From Endosaccharibacter trunci (lineage in GTDB: Bacteria > Pseudomonadota > Alphaproteobacteria > Acetobacterales > Acetobacteraceae): a stretch of DNA of 64,000 nucleotides. A model generated the notes under the pieces. It ran no database searches, was not told where the DNA came from, and was given only the letters and a program-made list of their open reading frames with translations. Positions within the stretch are counted from its first letter, which is position 1. The number at the start of each line of letters is the position of its first letter. This document shows, piece by piece, positions 43,627 to 52,757 of the stretch. Location: positions 1 through 64,000 of the forward strand of contig JAMSKV010000015.1 of assembly GCA_024515975.1 (NCBI GenBank), written 5' to 3'. The position numbers and the translations under genes are program-made.

Positions 43627-45153
43627 TTGAGCTTAACCAGACGCGACTTGGTTCGCACCGGCGCGGGCGCTTCGCTCGCCATCATGGCGGCACGCCACGC
43701 GCGCGCGGCCAATGCGGACCTGCCGGCGCCCGGCCCGTTCGACGCCTCCACCGTGCGCAGGCTGGCGCAGAGCATGGCGCGCCATGCCTACCAGCCGCCC
43801 GACGAGCATCTGCCCGGTCCGATCGACTCGCTCGATTTCGACCAGTATCGCGGCATCCGTTTCAAGAAGGAAAGCGCGCTCTGGCGCGGACAGAACCTCG
43901 ATTTCCAGGTGGAATTCCTGCCGCGCGGCTTCCTGTATCGCCCGCGCATCGACATGTTCGAGGTCAAGGACGGCAAGGCCGACGCGATCGGCTACGACCC
44001 CGACCTGTTCACCTATGACGACATCAAGCTGCGCGTCACCGATCCGATCGGCTTCGCCGGCTTCCGCCTGCACTACCCGATCAACCGCCCGGATTATTTC
44101 GACGAGATCGCGGTGTTCCTGGGCGCGTCCTATTTCCGCGCCGTCGCCAAGGGGCAGGAATACGGCCTGTCCGCGCGCGGCTTCGCCAACGGTACCGGCG
44201 AGCAGAAGGAGGAATTCGCGCTGTTCCGCGCCTTCTGGCTGGAAAAGCCGCAGCCCGGCGTGACCGCCGTCGTGGTGCACGCTCTGCTCGACAGCCCCAC
44301 CGTCACCGGCGCCTATCGCTTCACCATTCGTCCCGGTGACGAAACCATCTTCGATGTGGAAACCACGCTCTATCCGCGCAAGGAGATCCGCTCGTCCGGC
44401 ATCGCGCCGCTCACCGGGATGTTCTATTTCGGCCCCAACGATCACGCCCATGTCGACGATGCCCGCACGGCGGCGCATGACAGCGAAGGCCTGTCGATGT
44501 GGAACGGCAAGGGCGACCAGATCTGGCGTCCGCTGACCAACCCGATCGACCTCCAGTTCAGCGCCTTTGCCGACACCGCACCGAAGGGCTTCGGCCTGAT
44601 GCAGCGCGGCCGCTCTTTCGCCGATTTCGAGGATCTGGCGCTCGACTACCAGAAGCGTCCGTCTCTGTGGATCGAGCCGATCGGCGACTGGGGCGACGGC
44701 TCCATCGATCTGGTGGAATTGCCGACGCCGAACGAGGTCAACGACAACATCGTCGCCTTCTGGCGTCCCAAGGCGCCGCTCGCGGCGGGCGGCGAATATT
44801 CCTTCACCTATCGCATGCACTGGTGCTGGGATAATCCCTGGACCACGACACTGGCCCGGATCTCGAGCACGCGCATCGGCGCCACGGACGACCGCAAGGG
44901 CCGCTTCGTGATGATCGACTTCACCGGCGAGAAGCTGCGCACGCTGGGGCTGGATGCCAAACTGCACGCCGATATCGGCGTCAGTACGGGCGAGATCCGC
45001 AACGTGGTCGTGGTGCCGAACCCGTATATCCAGGGCTGGCGAGTCACCTTCGAGTTCTACCCGGGCGGCGCCAAGCTGGTGGAACTGCACGGCACGCTGA
45101 ACAACGACCAGGGCCCGTTGTCCGAACTCTGGGCCTATCGTTGGACCCCGTGA
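43627..45153 (+). CDS. opgG: Glucan biosynthesis protein OpgG/OpgD-type, Tat-exported
   Basis: A 508-residue periplasmic protein for synthesis of osmoregulated periplasmic glucans. The N-terminus carries a Tat signal (TRRDLVRTGAG, hydrophobic SLAIMAARHARA), and the mature protein follows the OpgG/MdoG family throughout (SLDFDQYRGIRFKKESALW, EFLPRGFLYRP, LTGMFYFGPND, RMHWCWDNPW). E. coli OpgG uses Sec and its paralogue OpgD uses Tat, so this could be called either; its operon position before opgH supports OpgG function. TTG start with AGGGG about seven bases ahead. Confidence 0.92.
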   Translation: MSLTRRDLVRTGAGASLAIMAARHARAANADLPAPGPFDASTVRRLAQSMARHAYQPPDEHLPGPIDSLDFDQYRGIRFKKESALWRGQNLDFQVEFLPRGFLYRPRIDMFEVKDGKADAIGYDPDLFTYDDIKLRVTDPIGFAGFRLHYPINRPDYFDEIAVFLGASYFRAVAKGQEYGLSARGFANGTGEQKEEFALFRAFWLEKPQPGVTAVVVHALLDSPTVTGAYRFTIRPGDETIFDVETTLYPRKEIRSSGIAPLTGMFYFGPNDHAHVDDARTAAHDSEGLSMWNGKGDQIWRPLTNPIDLQFSAFADTAPKGFGLMQRGRSFADFEDLALDYQKRPSLWIEPIGDWGDGSIDLVELPTPNEVNDNIVAFWRPKAPLAAGGEYSFTYRMHWCWDNPWTTTLARISSTRIGATDDRKGRFVMIDFTGEKLRTLGLDAKLHADIGVSTGEIRNVVVVPNPYIQGWRVTFEFYPGGAKLVELHGTLNNDQGPLSELWAYRWTP

Positions 45154-47339
45154 CCGTCCTCCCTGGCGCCCCCCCAGATGCCCCGCTGAGCGCTCCCCTG
45201 GCTGCCCACGGGCTCGACCGCTTTCCGGCCCTGCCACCGGAAGCGCCTCTGCACATGCCGGTGCAGTCGCTGGACGAAGCGCCCGAGCGTGGAGACGCGC
45301 CGGAAACCCGCCCGGCCGGCCTGTTCCTGCGCCGTCTGTTCGTGATCGGCGGCGCGATCCTGCTCACCGCGTTCGGCGCGTACGAGATGTATTTCGTGCT
45401 GAACGGCAATGGCGCCAACACGCTCGGCATCATGGTGCTGGCGCTGTTCGTGGTGCTGTTCGCCTGGATCGCGCTGGCCTTCACCTCCTCGCTGGGCGGC
45501 TTCGCCTCCATGCTCTCGGGCGGCGGCCTCGGCCTCGGCATTTCCCGCGACGGTCCGCTGCCCGCGCTGCGCAGCCGCACCGCCCTGCTGCTGCCGACCT
45601 ACAACGAAAGCCCGAGCCGGGTGATGGCGGGCCTGCGCGCCATCTTCGAGAGCCTGCGCGAGACCGGGCGTCTCGACGCGTTCGACCTGTTCATCCTGTC
45701 CGACACCACCAACCCGGATGTCTGGCTGGAAGAAGAGGCCGCCTTCCTGCGTCTGCGCGAGGCCGTCGATGGGCACGCGCGCATCTTCTATCGCCGCCGC
45801 GCCAAGAATACCGAGCGCAAGGCCGGCAATGTCGGCGAATGGGTGCGCCGCTGGGGCGCGGCCTATCCGCAGATGGTCACGCTCGACGCCGACAGCGTCA
45901 TGGAGGGCGCGACCATCGTGCGGATCGCCGCGGCGATGGAGGCGCATCCGGGCGTGGGGCTGATCCAGACCCTGCCGGTGATCGTCAACGGCTCCACCCT
46001 GTTCGCGCGCATGCAGCAATTCGCCGGCCGTGTGTACGGTCCGCTGATCGCGGCGGGGATCGCCTGGTGGCACGGTTCCGAGGGCAATTACTGGGGCCAC
46101 AACGCCATCATCCGCACGCGCGCCTTCGCCGAACAGGCCGGGCTGCCGGTGCTGAAGGGACGCCGCCCGATCGGCGGACACATCCTCAGCCATGATTTCG
46201 TGGAGGCCGCGCTGATGCGGCGCGCCGGCTGGGCCATCCATATGGTCCCGGCGCTGCCGGGCTCGTTCGAGGAGAGCCCGCCTTCGCTGACCGACATCGC
46301 CATTCGCGACCGGCGCTGGTGCCAGGGCAATCTCCAGCATGCCGGCGTGCTGCCGGCCCGCGGGCTGCACTGGGTCAGCCGGCTGCATCTGCTGATGGGA
46401 ATCGGGTCCTACATCACCTCGCCCTTGTGGCTGATCTTCCTGCTCTGCGGCATCCTGATCTCGATCCAGGCCCGCTTCGTGAAGCCGGAATATTTCGGAG
46501 ACAGCAAGCTGCTGTTCCCGAACTGGCCGCAGGTCGATCCGGTGCTCGCCAAATGGGTGTTCATCGGCACCATGGCCGTGCTGCTGGCGCCCAAGCTGCT
46601 CGCCTATCTGGTTCTGCTTCTCAAGCCGGAGGATCGTCGCGGCGCGGGCGGCGCGGTGCGTGCGCTGCTCAGCCTGCTGCTGGAAACGCTGATCGGCGGG
46701 CTGATCGCCCCGGTGGCGATGCTGATCCAGACCAGCGGCGTGATCTCCATCCTGGCCGGCCGGGACTCCGGCTGGAACGCGCAGCGTCGCGACGACGGGC
46801 ATATCCCGCTTTCCGTCGTCTGGTCCGGCTATTGGCGCTACATGGTGTTCGGCATCGTGCTCGCGGCGATCGCCTGGCTGGTTTCCCCGGCGCTGTTCCT
46901 GTGGATGTCGCCGGTGCTGATCGGCCTGGCGCTGGCGGTGCCGCTGGTCTCGCTCACGGCGGGGCGGGATCTCGGTCTGGCGCTGGGTCGTGCCGGGCTG
47001 CTGCGCATCCCGGAAGAAACCGCGCCACCCGCCGTTCTGTCCCGCGCCGTCGCCCTGCAGCGCGCCGGCATGGATCTGGAACCGGGCGAATCTCTGCGCC
47101 GTCTGCTGCGCGACCCGGTGCTGCTCGATGCCCATAGCGCCATGTTGCCGCCGCCGCGCCGGCGCGGCGTCGATCCGTTCGACCCCGTGCTGGCGCTGGG
47201 CCTCGCCAAGCTGGATGAGGCCGACGATCTCGCCCGCGCATTGAAGTTGCTGTCGCCGGCGGAGCGGGCAGCGGTGCTCGGCGACAGGCAGGGGCTCGAC
47301 CGGCTGGTGGGGCTGGCGGAAACGGGTGCGAGGACGTGA
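45150..47339 (+). CDS. opgH: Glucan glucosyltransferase OpgH
   Basis: A 729-residue inner-membrane glycosyltransferase family 2 enzyme that builds the beta-glucan backbone from UDP-glucose. Two N-terminal transmembrane helices (about 60-110) precede the catalytic GT-A domain with LLPTYNE, LSDTTN, LDADS (DxD), HDFVEAAL and RDRRWCQGN (the QxxRW-type acceptor motif), then several C-terminal membrane helices. The GTG start overlaps the opgG stop (GTGA); a TTG nine bases earlier is an alternative. Together with opgG and the distant opgC it forms the glucan pathway, which helps growth at low osmolarity. Confidence 0.93.
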   Translation: MTVLPGAPPDAPLSAPLAAHGLDRFPALPPEAPLHMPVQSLDEAPERGDAPETRPAGLFLRRLFVIGGAILLTAFGAYEMYFVLNGNGANTLGIMVLALFVVLFAWIALAFTSSLGGFASMLSGGGLGLGISRDGPLPALRSRTALLLPTYNESPSRVMAGLRAIFESLRETGRLDAFDLFILSDTTNPDVWLEEEAAFLRLREAVDGHARIFYRRRAKNTERKAGNVGEWVRRWGAAYPQMVTLDADSVMEGATIVRIAAAMEAHPGVGLIQTLPVIVNGSTLFARMQQFAGRVYGPLIAAGIAWWHGSEGNYWGHNAIIRTRAFAEQAGLPVLKGRRPIGGHILSHDFVEAALMRRAGWAIHMVPALPGSFEESPPSLTDIAIRDRRWCQGNLQHAGVLPARGLHWVSRLHLLMGIGSYITSPLWLIFLLCGILISIQARFVKPEYFGDSKLLFPNWPQVDPVLAKWVFIGTMAVLLAPKLLAYLVLLLKPEDRRGAGGAVRALLSLLLETLIGGLIAPVAMLIQTSGVISILAGRDSGWNAQRRDDGHIPLSVVWSGYWRYMVFGIVLAAIAWLVSPALFLWMSPVLIGLALAVPLVSLTAGRDLGLALGRAGLLRIPEETAPPAVLSRAVALQRAGMDLEPGESLRRLLRDPVLLDAHSAMLPPPRRRGVDPFDPVLALGLAKLDEADDLARALKLLSPAERAAVLGDRQGLDRLVGLAETGART

Positions 47340-47340
47340 G

Positions 47341-47432
47341 GGTTCTTCTCTTGTGAGAGAGGAGAACCAAAAGGACGTTTGTCCGTCGGGTCGGGACTCG
47401 CGGCTGGGCCTGGATCCAGCCTTTGGTTCTTG
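47341..47432. repeat. Convergent-end hairpin element, copy D
   Basis: Begins two bases after the opgH stop. GGTTCTTCTC / GAGGAGAACC (47341-47368) forms a hairpin with one G-T pair. AACCAAAAGG (47365-47374) can pair with CCTTTGGTT (47420-47428), enclosing GTCCGTCGGG and the palindrome GGCTGG...CCAGCC. It separates the convergent opgH and GNAT genes. Confidence 0.55.
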
Positions 47433-47435
47433 CCC

Positions 47436-47939
47436 TCAGCCGTCCCACTGCATGGCGGTGGCGCCCGCGCCGTAGCACTGCGGCAGGGCGTCGTCGATCG
47501 GCCGGAAGCCGGCCGTTTCCCAGTAGGGCAGGGCGTTCCCCACCGCCGCCAGACGCATCCGGCGCAAGCCCAGCCCCAGGGCGTCGCCGCGCAGGAGCAG
47601 AAGCGCCGCCCGGCCCAGCTTCCGCCCCCGCACCTCCGGCAGCAGCGCCAAATCATGCAGCCAGTAATGCTCCGGCGCGTCCGGCAGGGCAGGCAGGACG
47701 CGGTCCAGCAGCGGCGGCTCCCCGCGCCACGGATGGCCGATCGCATATCCGACCGGCGCCCCGTCCAACTCCGCCAGCCGCACCCCGCTCGGATGCAGCG
47801 CCAGACGGTTCGCGAACACCTCCGGTCGCTCCGGATAGTCCGGGTGGATGAGCCCGGCCAGGCGGTCGATCGCCGGCAGGTCCGGCTCTCCGGCCTGCCG
47901 CCAGATCCTCAGCACCTCATGCGCCAGATGCAACGTCAT
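47436..47939 (-). CDS. GNAT family N-acetyltransferase
   Basis: A 167-residue acetyltransferase. The acetyl-CoA loop is in LALLPEVRGRKLGRAALLLL (RxxGxG/A form) and the C-terminal strand has LPYWETAGFRP, typical of GNAT proteins with an N-terminal substrate part. The start at 47939 has GGAG six bases ahead; an in-frame ATG at 47987 is less likely. The acceptor substrate is unknown. Confidence 0.85.
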   Translation of the reverse strand: MTLHLAHEVLRIWRQAGEPDLPAIDRLAGLIHPDYPERPEVFANRLALHPSGVRLAELDGAPVGYAIGHPWRGEPPLLDRVLPALPDAPEHYWLHDLALLPEVRGRKLGRAALLLLRGDALGLGLRRMRLAAVGNALPYWETAGFRPIDDALPQCYGAGATAMQWDG

Positions 47940-48079
47940 CGAAGCTCCACATCGAACCGTCTTGGGACGGGTTATATCCCTGCCCACCGGATGAACCCGA
48001 ACGCACTCCCTGCGTTTGCGTCGCTCTGCCCGGCATGGATGGGCAGGACGACGGTGGCTACGAGGACTGAGCGACGACC

Positions 48080-48307
48080 ATGACCAAGAGCGAAATCGTC
48101 GAGGTGGATGGCGTGTTCGTGGGGGCGGCGATCCAGCAGCCCGACAGCACGCAGCATCGCTTCTTCGCCACCCATGACCGTGTACGGCCCTTGCACGGCG
48201 CCACCATGCCCAGCCTGGCCGCCATTCGCCATCAGGCCGCCCGGCATTTCCGGGGCATTCCCAATGCCGCCGAGGCGATCGTCTTCTCGCAGACCTACGC
48301 CCGCTGA
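48080..48307 (+). CDS. Conserved-looking small hypothetical protein
   Basis: A 75-residue soluble protein (MTKSEIVEVDGVFVGAAIQ, HDRVRPLHGATMPSLAAIRH, then QAARHFRG) with a mixed alpha/beta composition. No family was recognised, but the sequence is protein-like and stands alone between the divergent GNAT gene and the DUF2628 gene. Its ribosome binding site is weak. Confidence 0.6.
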   Translation: MTKSEIVEVDGVFVGAAIQQPDSTQHRFFATHDRVRPLHGATMPSLAAIRHQAARHFRGIPNAAEAIVFSQTYAR

Positions 48308-48416
48308 CGCGCGGGACCGGTCCGGAACTCGAACCCTCGCCTCACCGCCCTCTTACAGCCTGAAGTTGTTCGGGGGCGATCCATTTCCCCGGTTTGCATC
48401 CAAACGCTGTCTCTGA

Positions 48417-48441
48417 CGTTCTGCTTCCGAAACGCAGAACG
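48417..48441 (+). promoter_or_regulatory. Inverted repeat just upstream of the DUF2628 gene
   Basis: CGTTCTGC (48417-48424) and GCAGAACG (48434-48441) are perfect 8-bp arms around a 9-base spacer, ending 10 bases before the ATG at 48452. It may be an operator or an RNA hairpin next to the ribosome binding site. Confidence 0.5.
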
Positions 48442-48451
48442 CGAGCATGAG

Positions 48452-48970
48452 ATGGCCAGACCGGACGATTTCCTGCGTCATGGAGACCCTGCGGAGCGCC
48501 GGGACGAGTTGCGCCGCTATATCGGCCCGAACGCCGACAGCTTCCTGCCCGTCTATGACAGGATGCAGGCGAAGCAGTCTTCCGCGCTCCCCTGGACCGG
48601 ATTCTGCTGGCCCGCCTTCTTCCTCGGCCCGGTCTGGTTCTTCTATCGCAAGCTGTGGCTGTTCGCTGGGCTGCTCTGCGCCATCATCCTCGCGGTCGCG
48701 CTGATCCCGAAACTCCCGCCAATCAGTGGTCTCATCGTCTCGTTCATCAGCGCCAGGATGGCCCGCTGGCTTTATCTGACCGATGCCATGAAGCGGCTGG
48801 AAGCGCTCCGGGAGACGGGCCAGATCAACCGACCCGGCGCGATCGAACGGGCAGGCGGCGTGTCGAAGCCGGCCGCCTGGATCTCCGGCATCATCTTCGG
48901 TCTTCTCTATGCCGTGACCCTGGGCCTCGTCGTTTACGCGATCAGCGAGGGTTATCCGCCGCCGCAGTGA
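48452..48970 (+). CDS. DUF2628 membrane protein
   Basis: A 172-residue protein with a soluble N-terminus (YIGPNADSFLPVYDRM) followed by the DUF2628 pattern SSALPWTGFCWPAFFLGPVWFFYRKLW and three to four membrane helices. These proteins are common in proteobacteria and of unknown function. A start at ATG 48452 fits the frame; an ATG at 48447 is in a different frame. An inverted repeat lies just upstream. Confidence 0.8.
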   Translation: MARPDDFLRHGDPAERRDELRRYIGPNADSFLPVYDRMQAKQSSALPWTGFCWPAFFLGPVWFFYRKLWLFAGLLCAIILAVALIPKLPPISGLIVSFISARMARWLYLTDAMKRLEALRETGQINRPGAIERAGGVSKPAAWISGIIFGLLYAVTLGLVVYAISEGYPPPQ

Positions 48971-49003
48971 GACGGACTGCCGCCGAGCCGCTAGACTTCG
49001 CGC

Positions 49004-49954
49004 ATGGCGCATTCCTCCTCATCCCGTCTGGTGATCTTCGCGGCCCTGGGCGGCAACGTCCTGATCGCGGCCGGCAAATTCGCGGCCGCGTTCTGGACCG
49101 GCAGCTCGGCCATGCTCAGCGAGGCGATCCACTCCCTGGTGGATTGCGGCAACCAGCTCATGCTGCTGCATGGCCTTAAGCAGGCCGCGCGCCCGGCCGA
49201 TGCTCAGCATCCGTTCGGCTATGGGCTCTTGCTGTATTTCTGGACTTTCGTTGTTGCCGTGCTGATTTTCGGGGTGGGTGCCGGGGTCTCGATCATCGAG
49301 GGCATCGACAAGGTCCGGCACCCGCACCCGGTCGAAAATCCCTGGGTCAATTATCTCGTGCTGGGCGGCAGCATCGTGTTCGAGGGCGCGGTCTGGGTGC
49401 TGGCGTTGCGCGAATTCAGGGAGGTGAAAGGCGCGCGCGGCTGGATCGAGGCCATCCAGCGCTCCAAGGATCCGACCAGCTTCACCGTTCTGTTCGAGGA
49501 CAGTGCCGCTCTGCTCGGCCTGCTGGCTGCCCTTCTCTGCGTTTGGTTGTCGCAGGCGCTCGACATGCCGCTGCTGGACGGGGTCGGCTCGCTTCTGGTG
49601 GGCGCGATCCTGACCGTCACGGCCGGCTTCCTGGCCTGGGAAAGCAAGTCGCTCCTCGCCGGCGAAAGCGTGTCGCCCGAGGTGCGCGCCTCCATTCAGC
49701 GCATCGTCGCGTCAGAGCCGGACGTGTCGCGCGCCAACGAGATCCTGACCATGCATTTCGGACCGCGCGACGTGCTGGTGGCGCTGTCGCTCGATTTCGA
49801 CGACCGCCAGAGCGCCGCCGCCGTCGAGCGGACCGTCTCCCGGATCGAACGCCGCATCCGCGACGCCCACCCGGAGGTGCGCCGCGTGTTCGTGGAAGCG
49901 CAGGACCGTGAGGCGCATCGCCAGCTCGAAGCCGAGCGCGACGCCGGCGGCTAG
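49004..49954 (+). CDS. Cation diffusion facilitator (ZnT9-like) transporter
   Basis: A 316-residue metal/proton antiporter of the CDF family. The first metal site is AIHSLVDCGNQ (His43, Asp47) in helix 2, and the helix 5 site is FEDSAALLG, where Glu-Asp replace the usual His-Asp, as in the SLC30A9-like subgroup. A cytoplasmic C-terminal domain follows (VSPEVRASIQRIV onward). It probably moves zinc, manganese or another divalent metal out of the cytoplasm. The metal is not certain. Confidence 0.88.
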   Translation: MAHSSSSRLVIFAALGGNVLIAAGKFAAAFWTGSSAMLSEAIHSLVDCGNQLMLLHGLKQAARPADAQHPFGYGLLLYFWTFVVAVLIFGVGAGVSIIEGIDKVRHPHPVENPWVNYLVLGGSIVFEGAVWVLALREFREVKGARGWIEAIQRSKDPTSFTVLFEDSAALLGLLAALLCVWLSQALDMPLLDGVGSLLVGAILTVTAGFLAWESKSLLAGESVSPEVRASIQRIVASEPDVSRANEILTMHFGPRDVLVALSLDFDDRQSAAAVERTVSRIERRIRDAHPEVRRVFVEAQDREAHRQLEAERDAGG

Positions 49955-50091
49955 GGCATCAACCGGCCGACTGGAATCGCCCGGCCGGATGACGATGCGT
50001 CCTCTGGCCGGTCCGGCTCGACCACGACGGAGAACAGGGTCTAGCCTCCCGACAGCGGCGTCATCCGTGGAACGAAACGGGGAGGTGCATC

Positions 50092-50871
50092 ATGACCAAA
50101 GCCTATGAGACCATTCTGGTCGATACCGACGGCCGCGTCGGGCTCCTGACCCTGAACCGTCCCGACGCGCTGAACGCCCTCAACGAACAGATGCTGCACG
50201 ATGTGCTGGACGCGCTGCGCGGGTTCGATGCGGACGAAGGGATCGGCTGCATTCTCCTGCGCGGCTCGGAGCGCGCCTTCGCCGCGGGGGCCGACATCAA
50301 GCAGATGCAGCATCTGAGCGTAGCCGAGATGGTCGAGCGCGACTGGTCTGGCGGCTGGATGGCGATGGGCGCGATCCGCACCCCGATCGTCGCCGCCGTC
50401 AGCGGCTTCGCCCTGGGCGGTGGCTGCGAACTCGCCATGGCCTGCGATATATTGGTGGCGGCCGATACGGCGCGGTTCGGTCAGCCCGAGGTGAAGCTCG
50501 GCATCTCGCCCGGTTTCGGTGGCTCGCAGCGTCTGGCGCGTCTCGTCGGCAAGCCGCGCGCCATGGAGATGTGCCTCACCGGCCGCATGATCGATGCTGC
50601 CGAGGCCGACCGGATCGGCCTCGTCTCGCGCGTCGTGCCGGCGGCCGAACTGGCCGCGGCGTCGCTGGAGATCGCGCGAACCATCGCCGGCATGTCGCGC
50701 TCCGCCACGCGCGCCATCAAGGAGCTGGTGAACCGGGCCGAGGAGCTGTCTCTGGCCGAGGGGCTGCGCTTTGAGCGGCAGGTCTTCCACGGGCTGTTTT
50801 CCACCGCCGATCGGGCGGAAGGCATGAGCGCCTTCGTCGAGAAACGTCCCGCACGCTGGTCGCATCGCTGA
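50092..50871 (+). CDS. Enoyl-CoA hydratase
   Basis: A 259-residue crotonase that adds water to trans-2-enoyl-CoA. The oxyanion hole regions (AFAAGADIKQM, GGGCELAMACD) and both catalytic glutamates (in GGGCELAM and GQPEVKLGISPGFGG) are present, matching the classic mitochondrial-type hydratase used in fatty-acid or aryl-CoA breakdown. A GGGGAGG-type ribosome binding site precedes the ATG. The next sequence is the stump of a PaaI-type thioesterase, suggesting a former operon for CoA-thioester metabolism. Confidence 0.92.
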   Translation: MTKAYETILVDTDGRVGLLTLNRPDALNALNEQMLHDVLDALRGFDADEGIGCILLRGSERAFAAGADIKQMQHLSVAEMVERDWSGGWMAMGAIRTPIVAAVSGFALGGGCELAMACDILVAADTARFGQPEVKLGISPGFGGSQRLARLVGKPRAMEMCLTGRMIDAAEADRIGLVSRVVPAAELAAASLEIARTIAGMSRSATRAIKELVNRAEELSLAEGLRFERQVFHGLFSTADRAEGMSAFVEKRPARWSHR

Positions 50872-50882
50872 GGGACGTGGCC

Positions 50883-50972
50883 ATGGACCCGCGAACCTTG
50901 TCCGGCCTCGAACTCCTGCGCGCCATGGGTGAGGGGCGTGTCCCCAATGCCTCCATGGCCGAGACGATAGGC
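50883..50972 (+). pseudogene. Truncated PaaI-type thioesterase remnant
   Basis: Thirty codons from the ATG at 50883, 11 bases after the enoyl-CoA hydratase stop, read MDPRTLSGLELLRAMGEGRV and end AETIG, which resembles the N-terminus of PaaI-family acyl-CoA thioesterases (TLSGLExLRAxxxGRLPxPxxAxTLG). The hotdog domain that should follow is missing: the frame turns into unrelated sequence and stops at 51095 inside a repeat element. This suggests a deletion that removed about 110 codons. Confidence 0.55.
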
Positions 50973-51077
50973 CCAGGTCGGGGACGGACGTGCAACGATG
51001 CGTGTCCGGGCGGATGGGCGCCACCTGAACCCCCTGGCCAGCGCGTCGGCGTCGTTCTTCATCAGGCGGCCGAAGTA

Positions 51078-51203
51078 AGAGTCTTCTTTTTCTGAAGAAA
51101 AAGAAGCAAAAATACTTCATCCGTTTGGTGACGAGTGTGCGGCTCGGCTCGGAGCCAAACGGACAGAAGTTCTTTGGTTCTTTCTTTCAAGAAAGAACAC
51201 TTC
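51078..51203. repeat. Convergent-end hairpin element, copy B
   Basis: The best-preserved copy. A hairpin CTTCTTTTTC...GAAAAAGAAG (51083-51106) is followed by CAAAAA, then CCGTTTGG (51121-51128) and its inverted partner CCAAACGG (51155-51162), then a second hairpin GTTCTTTCTT...AAGAAAGAAC (51177-51198), ending 12 bases before the corC stop. It sits at the end of the truncated thioesterase and the convergent corC gene. Confidence 0.75.
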
Positions 51204-51210
51204 TCTCACT

Positions 51211-52110
51211 TCAGGTTGCGTCCGCCAGTGCTTCCTTCACCGGTTCCGGCGGCCGCACGCGCAGGCGGCGGATATGGCGCGGATCGGCGTCCATGACCCG
51301 GAACTGCAATCCGGATTCGTGGCTGACCACCTCGCCCCGCGTCGGCACATGCCCGGCCAGCCGGAACACCAGCCCGCCGACCGTGTCGATATCGCTTTCG
51401 CGCTCCTCCTCGGTCAGGAGCGGGCCGAGCCTGGCCTCGAAATCCTCCACCGGCATGCGCGCGTCGATATCGAGCGTGCCGTCATGCCGTTCCACCAGCA
51501 TCGGCACGTCCGGCTCGTCATGCTCGTCGGCGATGTCGCCGACGATGGTCTCGACCAGATCCTCGATGGTTACGAGCCCGTCCACGCCGCCGTACTCGTC
51601 GATCACCAGCGCCAGATGGATGCGGCGCAGACGCATCTGCAGCAGCAGATCGAGCACAGGCGTCTGCGGCGCGATCATCAGCGGCTGGCGCAGGATGGCC
51701 TGCAGCCGGAAGTTTTCGCCAGGTCCGTTATAGGCCAGCAGGTCCTTCACATGGACCATGCCGACCACGTCGTCGAGCTGCTCGTTATAGACCGGCAAGC
51801 GGGAATGGTTTTCCCGGCGCATGGTCGCCAGCGCCTCGTCCAGACCGATCGAGACCGGCATGGCGATGATGTCCGCGCGCGGCACCATCACGTCGTCCGC
51901 CGTGGTTTCCCGCAGGCGCAGCACGTTGGCGATCAGCAGACGTTCCTGCCGGTCGAGATCGGGCAGTTCGCCATCGGTCGGCGTGGTGTCGGCCGCTTCC
52001 TGCACCAGGGCGGCGACCCGTGCGCGCAGGTCGAGATCGGCGCGCTTGCCGCCGAGCCAGCTCATCAGCCCGAACCGGCGCGGCTCCGGTTTGTGGTCTT
52101 CGGCGCTCAT
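51211..52110 (-). CDS. corC: CorC/HlyC-type CBS-domain protein
   Basis: A 299-residue protein with two CBS domains (about 75-195; [53 protein letters not shown]) and a C-terminal CorC_HlyC/transporter-associated domain. It lacks the membrane DUF21 domain, as in soluble CorC linked to magnesium and cobalt efflux. The start at 52110 overlaps the ybeY stop (ATGA) and has GGAG nine bases ahead. In many proteobacteria lnt follows corC; here a repeat element does. Confidence 0.9.
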   Translation of the reverse strand: MSAEDHKPEPRRFGLMSWLGGKRADLDLRARVAALVQEAADTTPTDGELPDLDRQERLLIANVLRLRETTADDVMVPRADIIAMPVSIGLDEALATMRRENHSRLPVYNEQLDDVVGMVHVKDLLAYNGPGENFRLQAILRQPLMIAPQTPVLDLLLQMRLRRIHLALVIDEYGGVDGLVTIEDLVETIVGDIADEHDEPDVPMLVERHDGTLDIDARMPVEDFEARLGPLLTEEERESDIDTVGGLVFRLAGHVPTRGEVVSHESGLQFRVMDADPRHIRRLRVRPPEPVKEALADAT

Positions 52111-52757
52111 CGGCGCAGCTCCCCGGCTGGGCGGGGGGAGGCGGGTTTCCACGGATTGGGCACGCCCAGCCGCCGGAGAATCCGGGCTTCCTCCATCTCC
52201 ATGCGGCGCGCGTCGCCGGCGCGATGGTGGTCGTGGCCGCGCAGATGCAGCGCGCCATGCACGATCAGGTGCGCCAGATGGTGACGCGGACGCCGTCCCG
52301 CCGCGATCGCCTCGCGCCGCACCGTTTCCAGCGCCACCACGATGTCGCCGCCGGGGACGCCCGGAGGGGTCTCGAAGGTGAGCACGTTGGTCGGCTTGTT
52401 CTTGCCGCGATGACGCGCGTTCAGGTGCCGGATGCGCAGGTCGTTGTCGAGCACCACGGAGCCTGCCCCGCCACCAGCCGCGGCAGCCCGCCGTGCCAGA
52501 CGCTCGATGCCCGGAACGAGCCGGCGCCAGCGATGGTCCACCACGAAGATCTCGACCGCTTCCGGCGCTTCCGCCAGGCGTCGCGCCGCCGCGTGCCGCG
52601 ACACGCCGGCGACGTCATGCGCCGGCTTGGCCGCTTCGTTCGCCATATCCCTGGCCGCCCGTCGCGCCCGCTTGTCCCGCTTCCGGGCTTTCTTGCGGTC
52701 CGATTTCGATCGTCCTTCCGGTTCGGAAGGGCGGTCGGTTCTACTTCGAGGTTCCAT
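52107..52757 (-). CDS. ybeY: Endoribonuclease YbeY
   Basis: A 216-residue metal-dependent RNase for 16S rRNA 3'-end maturation and ribosome quality control. The zinc motif [11 protein letters not shown] is intact, preceded by [14 protein letters not shown]. The first 60 residues are a highly charged Arg/Lys extension ([20 protein letters not shown]) absent from E. coli YbeY, perhaps for RNA binding. The start at 52757 overlaps phoH by 17 bases and corC follows with an overlap, so it is in the middle of the operon. Confidence 0.9.
   Translation of the reverse strand: MEPRSRTDRPSEPEGRSKSDRKKARKRDKRARRAARDMANEAAKPAHDVAGVSRHAAARRLAEAPEAVEIFVVDHRWRRLVPGIERLARRAAAAGGGAGSVVLDNDLRIRHLNARHRGKNKPTNVLTFETPPGVPGGDIVVALETVRREAIAAGRRPRHHLAHLIVHGALHLRGHDHHRAGDARRMEMEEARILRRLGVPNPWKPASPRPAGELRR

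Noticed and set aside
43370-43630. Plus-strand 86-codon frame before opgG
   Set aside because: Arg/Ser/Trp-rich, no start signal, ends over the opgG start.
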